Assembly (NCBI GenBank): GCA_947456915.1
Contig: CANGUQ010000091.1
Coordinates: 1 to 10,978 of the forward strand
Reading direction: 5' to 3'
Source: Betaproteobacteria bacterium
GTDB lineage: Bacteria > Pseudomonadota > Gammaproteobacteria > Burkholderiales > CAIKXV01
DNA length: 10,978 nt
Shown here piece by piece: positions 6,821-10,978 of the stretch (position 1 is its first letter; each line of letters starts with the position of its first letter). The notes below the pieces were generated by a model. That model was not told the DNA's origin. It did no database searches and worked only from the letters and a program-made list of their open reading frames with translations. Both the position numbers and the translations under genes were made by a program.

Positions 6821-8083
6821 ATGTCCGGTGTGCCTGAGGCGATTTCACCAACGAGCCGCGGCGAGCAGGTACCGCTGCCGTCGGGCGCGGCGGTCGCGAC
6901 TTCCGCGCCTGCGCCCTCCGCGCGCACGCCGCGCATCCTGCAGCGCATGCTCGCGCTGGACGACTTCGAACCGCAGGCCGCGCGCATCCTGCCCCGACCG
7001 ATCTTCGGCTACGCGAGCGGCGGTTCGGAGACCAATGCCTCGCTGCGCGCCAATCGCGAGGCGTTCGACGACTGGTCGTTCGTGCCGCGGGTGATGGTCG
7101 ACGTGTCGGTTCGCTCGCAGCAGCGCACGCTGTTCGGCCGCACGTACGACGCGCCGTTCGGCTTTGCACCCATGGGCGGTACTTCGCTCGGCGGCTTCGA
7201 CGGCGATCGCGTGCTGGCGCGGGTTGCGGCGGTGTCCAACATCCCGATGATTCTGAGCGGTGCCTCGCTCACCCGGCTGGAAGACGTGAAGGCGGTCGGC
7301 CCGACCGCCTGGTTCCAGGGCTACATCCCGGGCGAGGAGGGTGCGATCCGCAGGCTGGTCGAGCGCGTCGGCGCTGCCGGCTACGACACGCTGGTGGTCA
7401 CCGCCGACGTGCCGGTGGCGGCCAACCGCGAGAACAACGTGCGCAACGGCTACTCCGCGCCGCTGCGCCCGACGTTGCGTCTGGCGTGGCAGGGCATTAC
7501 CCACCCGCGCTGGCTGTTCGGTACTGCCCTGCGCACGTTGTACGTGCACGGCATGCCGCACTCGGAGAACATGGGTTCGACTCGCGTGCCCCTGGTGTCG
7601 CGGGTCGCCGTGCGCGAGCGCGCGCAGCGCGACCGGTTCAGCTGGCGGCACCTCGCGCTGATCCGCAGCCTGTGGCCGGGCAGGCTGGTGGTGAAGGGCC
7701 TGCTGTGCGCCGAGGACGCGCGCATCGCTGCCGGGCACGGCGTGGACGGCGTGATCGTGTCGAACCACGGCGGGCGGCAACTCGACGGCGCCGTGGCGCC
7801 GCTGCGCGTGCTGCCGGAGATCGCCGCGGCGGCGGGATCGATGACGGTGATGATGGACAGTGGCGTGCGTCGCGGCACCGACGTGCTGAAGGCGCTCGCG
7901 CTGGGCGCGCAGTTCGTGTTCGTCGGCCGGCCGTTCCTGTTCGCCAACGCCGTGGCGGGCGAGGCTGGCGTGCGTCACGCGGTGAAGCTGCTGCGCGAGG
8001 AGATCGACCGCGATCTGGCGCTGGTGGGCGTCGACTCGGTCGACGGCGTCAGCACGGCGCTGCTGCGTCCGCGCCCGCGCTGA
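6821..8083 (+). CDS. FMN-dependent alpha-hydroxy acid dehydrogenase (lactate/mandelate/glycolate type)
   Basis: A flavoenzyme of 420 residues that would oxidise an L-2-hydroxy acid to the 2-oxo acid. The residues matching the catalytic set of glycolate oxidase and flavocytochrome b2 are all present: Tyr64 (IFGYASGG), Tyr168 (FQGYIPGE), Asp196 (TADVPV), Lys292 (VVKGLL), and His316 and Arg319 in SNHGGRQLDGA. The FMN phosphate-binding end, DSGVRRGTDVLKALALGA and GRPFLF (about 346-374), is also intact. A GTG at 6800 would add seven residues, but ATG 6821 has GGAG at 6812-6815 with 5-base spacing and is preferred. The N-terminus carries about 35 extra Ala/Pro/Ser-rich residues before the first barrel segment. 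The substrate (lactate, mandelate or other) cannot be told from the sequence. An amidohydrolase remnant follows after 32 bases and may once have been co-transcribed. Confidence 0.93.
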   Translation: MSGVPEAISPTSRGEQVPLPSGAAVATSAPAPSARTPRILQRMLALDDFEPQAARILPRPIFGYASGGSETNASLRANREAFDDWSFVPRVMVDVSVRSQQRTLFGRTYDAPFGFAPMGGTSLGGFDGDRVLARVAAVSNIPMILSGASLTRLEDVKAVGPTAWFQGYIPGEEGAIRRLVERVGAAGYDTLVVTADVPVAANRENNVRNGYSAPLRPTLRLAWQGITHPRWLFGTALRTLYVHGMPHSENMGSTRVPLVSRVAVRERAQRDRFSWRHLALIRSLWPGRLVVKGLLCAEDARIAAGHGVDGVIVSNHGGRQLDGAVAPLRVLPEIAAAAGSMTVMMDSGVRRGTDVLKALALGAQFVFVGRPFLFANAVAGEAGVRHAVKLLREEIDRDLALVGVDSVDGVSTALLRPRPR

Positions 8084-8115
8084 TCGCAGCGCCCCGAGAC
8101 CGCACGGGCGGACGC

Positions 8116-8711
8116 GTGCAACGCACCCTGATCCGCAACGCCGCGCCGGTGTCGATGGACCCGCAGAGCGGCAACCGGCAGGTGACCGACCTCCCGGTCG
8201 AGGGCGGCCGCAGCGAGGCCGTCGCCCGCAGTGTCGATGTGCCCGGCGCCGAGCCGTTCGATGTGACCGACGGCATCGTGACACCCGGTTTCGTCAACGC
8301 GCACTCCACACCCGGGAGTTTCCGCTGCGGGGCATCGGCGCAGACTGCGCCAGCGGCCGCGACGACCACGGCACCGTGCACCGGAACCTCGCCACGCACC
8401 CTGCCGCGCAGGACGTGCGCGTTGCCAACCTGCTCGGAGCGCTCGACCGGATCCATCACGGCGCCCCCACGATCACGGACGGCCGCCACATCCTGCCGGA
8501 TGCGCAGATGATCAACTCCGCGGTCGAGGCGCGCGACGCGTCCGGCATCCGGGCGGTGTTCGCGCGCGGCACCGTCAGGGCTGCGGTGGTGCCGGACCGA
8601 ATGCGGTACTGCCGCTTCCCGTTCCCGCGCGAGGCGCAACCGTTGCTGGCAGGCGAGGTTGCCCGCTGGACGTGCACCACCCGCGAGCAGGGCATTCGGC
8701 CGCCGGACTGA
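8116..8711 (+). pseudogene. Amidohydrolase (cytosine deaminase/TrzN-like), frameshifted and truncated
   Basis: This is the decayed start of a metal-dependent amidohydrolase (COG0402-type: SsnA, TrzN and AtzA-like deaminases and chlorohydrolases). The first frame, from GTG 8116, reads TLIRNAAPVSMDPQSG, then VTPGFVNAH, the normal N-terminal beta domain and the lead-in to the His-x-His zinc motif. At 8304/8305 one base is missing: after CAC (8302-8304) only TC remains before the next CAC (8307-8309). Shifting by one base restores family-like sequence: LRGIGADCASGRD, then HRNLATH, QDVRVANLLGALDRIHHG and SGIRAVFARGTV, to a stop at 8709-8711. The remnant encodes about 198 residues against about 450 for the family, so the metal-binding Lys/His/Asp of the second half are gone. 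The other frame from 8305 gives a low-complexity Thr/Arg/Pro-rich tail that should not be called a gene. The family assignment is from motif memory. Confidence 0.85.
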
Positions 8712-8726
8712 TCCGTCACGGCACAA

Positions 8727-8752
8727 GGGTACGGCCGTCTGCGGCCGTACCC
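8727..8752 (-). terminator. Strong hairpin, probable terminator of the universal stress gene
   Basis: Bases 8727-8737 (GGGTACGGCCG) pair perfectly with 8742-8752 (CGGCCGTACCC) around a 4-base loop. The hairpin begins 9 bases past the stress-protein stop codon on the minus strand. The run after it on that strand is only TTGTG, so the U tract is weak. It could also act on plus-strand readthrough from the amidohydrolase remnant. Confidence 0.65.
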
Positions 8753-8761
8753 GGATTGCTG

Positions 8762-9244
8762 CTATTTCGCGGTGCGGATCAGCATCACCGGCACGGTTGC
8801 GCCGCGCATCACGCCTTCGGCGACGCTGCCGAACACCAGGTGATCGAACCCGGAGCGCCCGTGCGTACCCATGATGATCAGGTCGGCCTTCGACTTGGCG
8901 GCGTCATCGACGATCAGCTTGGCAGCGCGCCGGGTGCCGGCGTTCACCATCTTGCCCTCGACCTTGGCCACGCCTGCCTTCTTCGCAAGCGCCTGCGCGC
9001 TCTCGAGCAGCGTTTCGGCACGCTTGTCGAGATCCGCCTCGAACTTCTCCAGCGCCTTGACGTTCGGCGCAGCCATCATGCCCGATGCCGCCTGGGCGGC
9101 GTACATGTCGGCGAGCACCGACACTTCGCGCACGTGCAGGATGCGCAGGGTCGCCTCCTGTTCGGCCGCGAACGCCGCCGCCTGCTTCAGCGCCTGATGG
9201 GAGGTCTTGCTGCCGTCGATCGGTACCAGAATCTTCTTGAACAT
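8762..9244 (-). CDS. Universal stress protein, UspA family (ATP-binding type)
   Basis: A 160-residue single-domain cytoplasmic protein of the Usp family. It begins with the usual strand and acidic residue, MFKKILVPIDGS. Near the C-terminus it carries the ATP-binding signature G-2x-G-9x-G-S: Gly126, Gly129, Gly139 and Ser140 in GTHGRSGFDHLVFGS. That places it with the nucleotide-binding Usp proteins such as MJ0577, not the non-binding UspA type. It ends VPVMLIRTAK, the normal last strand. The open frame extends upstream, but ATG 9242-9244 matches the family start and has AGGAG at 9251-9255 with 6-base spacing. Such proteins usually act in stress, stationary-phase or low-oxygen survival; no specific partner is visible here. 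The next gene upstream on the same strand is a cytochrome c, 101 bases away. Confidence 0.96.
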   Translation of the reverse strand: MFKKILVPIDGSKTSHQALKQAAAFAAEQEATLRILHVREVSVLADMYAAQAASGMMAAPNVKALEKFEADLDKRAETLLESAQALAKKAGVAKVEGKMVNAGTRRAAKLIVDDAAKSKADLIIMGTHGRSGFDHLVFGSVAEGVMRGATVPVMLIRTAK

Positions 9245-9325
9245 GGAGGTCTCCTCGTTGATCGAACTGCGGTCGATGCTGCTCACATGGGTCGGGGATG
9301 GCCGCAGTGCAAGCGGCGGACAGGG

Positions 9326-9341
9326 AAAACCGGCACGCCGG
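9326..9341 (-). terminator. Possible weak terminator after the cytochrome c gene
   Basis: On the minus strand, CCGG, a CGTG loop and CCGG are followed directly by TTTT, four bases after the cytochrome stop codon. The stem is only four pairs, so this is a weak candidate. Confidence 0.3.
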
Positions 9342-9345
9342 ACGC

Positions 9346-9672
9346 TCAGCCCGGCGGTGGCTTGAACCGATAGGCCGCCTGATTGAGCCAGGCGGTCACG
9401 TCTTCGATCTCGGAGGCCGTCCATGGCGCGCCGGTCTGCGCGCGCCAGCGTTCGACCTGCCGCCGGATCTCGTCATAGTTGCTCGCGATGCGGTCCTTGC
9501 GCGCGAATACGCTGCGACTGTGACAGCCGGTGCAGGTGTTCTCGTAGAGCAATCGTCCGCGTTGCGTGTCCTGTGCCAGCGCTGCCCCGCTGCACGTGAT
9601 CGACACTGCGGCAAACAGCAGTGCTCGAACGAGCAGGGGAGTACGGGAGTCGCGGGGCATGGGGTTGGTCAT
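9346..9672 (-). CDS. Exported small monohaem cytochrome c
   Basis: A 108-residue periplasmic electron carrier. A signal peptide covers residues 1-33 (LLVRALLFAAVSITCSGAALA, cleavage ALA/QD). The mature part is only about 75 residues and has one haem c site, CTGCH at 47-51, which supplies the proximal His51. The rest, ending in PWTASEIEDVTAWLN, matches the C-terminal helix of small class I-type cytochromes. There is no Met and no second His in the mature chain, so the usual Met axial ligand is missing. ATG 9670-9672 is chosen because it gives a compact signal peptide. ATG 9691-9693 and ATG 9658-9660 are also possible, and none has a clear Shine-Dalgarno. It might deliver electrons for a nearby oxidoreductase, but nothing in the sequence shows a partner. 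Confidence 0.88.
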   Translation of the reverse strand: MTNPMPRDSRTPLLVRALLFAAVSITCSGAALAQDTQRGRLLYENTCTGCHSRSVFARKDRIASNYDEIRRQVERWRAQTGAPWTASEIEDVTAWLNQAAYRFKPPPG

Positions 9673-9836
9673 GACACTGCAGGCTTCAAGCATACACCCG
9701 CAGGCCACGACAGGCCTCGTGCGATGCTGGCCCGCTGCGCCGGCAGCGTGCCGCCGGATTCCTGCTGCGGACGGTCTCGTGCGCTGCGTCGCGGCCAGCG
9801 CAGGCGGGTCTGCTGCGGGCTGTGCCGTTGTGGCTG

Positions 9837-9865
9837 CTGACCTCCGGGGTTAGACTGGGCATAAA
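9837..9865 (+). promoter_or_regulatory. Candidate sigma-70 promoter of the TauD-family gene
   Basis: CTGACC (9837-9842) and CATAAA (9860-9865) are spaced by exactly 17 bases; each matches four of six consensus positions. Transcription would start near 9872, about 20 bases before the ATG at 9892. The AT-rich CATAAAA stands out in this GC-rich spacer. Confidence 0.45.
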
Positions 9866-9891
9866 ACGATCATCGGGGGGGAGAAGTCGTC

Positions 9892-10758
9892 ATGGCTGTC
9901 GCGCTGCGCCCGCTGTCCTATGCGCTCGGGGCGGAAGTGCTCGGAATCGATCTGACCCGGCCGATGTCGGAGTCGAGCTTCGGCGAGATCTACCGCGCCT
10001 TTCTCGATCACGGGATCCTGCTGATCCGCGGCCAGAAGATCACCCGCGAGCAGCACATCGAGTTCAGCCGCCGCTTCGGCGAACTCGACCGTCACGAGGC
10101 GTTGCCCCGCGATCGGCATCCGCAGTACCCGGAACTGCTGATGGTTACCAACGTGCCGCAGGCCGACGGGTCGCCGTCGAATTCGCGCTATACCGGCCAG
10201 CTCTGGCACTCCGACATGTCGTTCACGCTGGTGCCCTCGCTGGGGTCGCTGCTGCGCGCAGCCAAGGTGCCTCCGGTCGGTGGCGACACGATGTTCGCCA
10301 ACATGTACGCCGCCTATGAGGCCCTGTCGGCGGGCATGCAGAAGCTGATCGCGGATCTGCACGGCATCCACCGGCCGGAGCGCAAGAATGCAGGCGTGGA
10401 CCCGGCGTGGGAGCAGGAGAACCGGCGACTCAATCCTCCGGTTGCGCAGCCGGTGGTGCGCACCCATCCCGAGACCGGACGCAAGGCGCTGTACATCGGC
10501 GAGAAGGTCAAGTCGTTCGAGGGCATGACGCAGGAGGAGAGCCGGCCGCTGATCGACTATCTGATCAGGCACGCGACGCGCCCGCAGTTCCTCTACCGCC
10601 ATCAGTGGCAACCCGACGACATCGTGATCTGGGACAACCGCTGCACGATGCATGTCGCGCTCGGCGACTACGATCCGGCGCAGCGCCGTCACATGGAGCG
10701 CACGACCGTGCTCGGCACGCCCTGCGGGCACGTCGCGGCCGAAGCTGCGGTGCACTGA
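9892..10758 (+). CDS. TauD/TfdA-family 2-oxoglutarate-dependent dioxygenase
   Basis: A cytoplasmic non-haem Fe(II) oxygenase of 288 residues, near the usual family length. It would couple decarboxylation of 2-oxoglutarate to hydroxylation of a small substrate. The iron-binding triad is visible: His106 and Asp108 in LWHSDMSF, and His254 in NRCTMHVALGDYD. Arg270 in HMERTTVLG is the expected 2-oxoglutarate carboxylate ligand. The N-terminus (LSYALGAEVLGIDLTRP) and DHGILLIRGQ near residue 40 are typical. Family members act on taurine, 2,4-D, alkyl sulfates and other acids; the substrate here cannot be assigned. ATG 9892 follows GGAG at 9880-9883 with 8-base spacing and a candidate promoter. A Bug receptor begins immediately downstream, suggesting paired uptake and oxidation of one compound. 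Confidence 0.93.
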   Translation: MAVALRPLSYALGAEVLGIDLTRPMSESSFGEIYRAFLDHGILLIRGQKITREQHIEFSRRFGELDRHEALPRDRHPQYPELLMVTNVPQADGSPSNSRYTGQLWHSDMSFTLVPSLGSLLRAAKVPPVGGDTMFANMYAAYEALSAGMQKLIADLHGIHRPERKNAGVDPAWEQENRRLNPPVAQPVVRTHPETGRKALYIGEKVKSFEGMTQEESRPLIDYLIRHATRPQFLYRHQWQPDDIVIWDNRCTMHVALGDYDPAQRRHMERTTVLGTPCGHVAAEAAVH

Positions 10759-10768
10759 CGTGGGAGGT

Positions 10769-10978
10769 GTGAGGCAGGCAGGGGCGCGGGCGCCGACCGG
10801 CGCCAGGCGCACGCGCTCGTGGTCCGGCTGCGCGGCTGGCGCGAGCAGGTGGCTGCGTCCCCGAAGGTCGGTCTGCGCGCTTGCGCTGGTCGCTGCGCTG
10901 GCCGGGGCGCACGCCGCGTACGCCCAGTCCGGTGCCGCCTATCCGACCCGGCCGATCCGCATGCTGATCCCGTTCGCA
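10769..10978 (+). CDS. Bug/TctC-family receptor, N-terminal fragment cut by the window end
   Basis: The frame open to the last base ends in AAYPTRPIRMLIPFA, the characteristic first strand of mature Bug/TctC receptors (compare PARPVRIVVGFGAG in the receptor at 3853-4851). Before it is a signal peptide with basic residues RWLRPRRS, hydrophobic core VCALALVAALAGA and cleavage region AYA/QS. The start is unclear because there is no ATG. GTG 10769 lies only one base behind a GGGAGGT, too close for a normal Shine-Dalgarno. GTG 10760 begins one base after the dioxygenase stop codon, and CTG 10853 is also in frame. The twin Arg before the hydrophobic stretch could hint at Tat export. It is very probably co-transcribed with the dioxygenase. 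Confidence 0.75.
   Translation, partial: MRQAGARAPTGARRTRSWSGCAAGASRWLRPRRSVCALALVAALAGAHAAYAQSGAAYPTRPIRMLIPFA

Noticed and set aside
6845..8284. A 479-codon minus-strand open frame
   Set aside because: It is antisense to the FMN dehydrogenase, whose catalytic residues are all intact. The shadow is Arg/His-rich with no recognisable domain.
8305..8511. Continuation of the first amidohydrolase frame as a small Thr/Arg/Pro-rich protein
   Set aside because: The family-like sequence continues in the neighbouring frame, so this tail is out-of-frame translation after the deletion.

Overview
The window looks like chromosomal DNA of a high-GC, flagellated proteobacterium, most likely a betaproteobacterium of the Burkholderiales type. 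This is inferred from four things: strong GC bias with long stop-free antisense frames, a tRNA gene with an encoded CCA end, two orphan Bug/TctC-type solute receptors without transporter membrane genes, and a chemotaxis receptor behind a sigma-28 (FliA)-type promoter. No species can be named from the sequence alone.

Layout. The first 28 bases are the 3' end of a tRNA, probably tRNA-Pro, on the + strand. A methyl-accepting chemotaxis protein (35-1678, -) converges on it with a 6-base gap. Next come three minus-strand genes transcribed in the order 4851 to 1939: a Bug/TctC periplasmic receptor, a small cupin protein and an alpha/beta hydrolase resembling the 2,6-dihydropseudooxynicotine hydrolase group. 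Together they look like an uptake-plus-catabolism unit. Divergent from it is an exported protein of unknown function (5012-6652, +), followed by an FMN-dependent alpha-hydroxy acid dehydrogenase (6821-8083, +). Behind that lies a decayed amidohydrolase (8116-8711, +). It carries a one-base deletion inside its metal-binding His-x-His motif and lacks the second half of the protein. On the minus strand follow a universal stress protein (8762-9244), with a strong hairpin behind it, and a small exported monohaem cytochrome c (9346-9672). The window ends with a TauD/TfdA-type 2-oxoglutarate dioxygenase (9892-10758, +) and the beginning of a second Bug receptor.

How the genes may work together. Two sets pair a small-molecule receptor with an oxidative or hydrolytic enzyme: Bug with cupin and hydrolase, and dioxygenase with Bug. 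This fits the scavenging of organic acids or xenobiotics common in this kind of organism. The substrates cannot be read from the sequence.

Non-coding stretches. No gene-free stretch exceeds 300 bases. The largest (1679-1938) holds the sigma-28 promoter. The divergent spacer 4852-5011 holds an 18-base inverted repeat overlapping promoter-like sequence. The spacer 6653-6820 holds a 12-base perfect palindrome just before the dehydrogenase. The spacer 9673-9891 holds a sigma-70-like promoter for the dioxygenase. No CRISPR, insertion sequence, integrase or phage gene was seen, and no clearly new multi-gene system. The items most worth a second look are the broken amidohydrolase, the sigma-28 promoter, the unknown exported protein and the receptor-cupin-hydrolase cluster.
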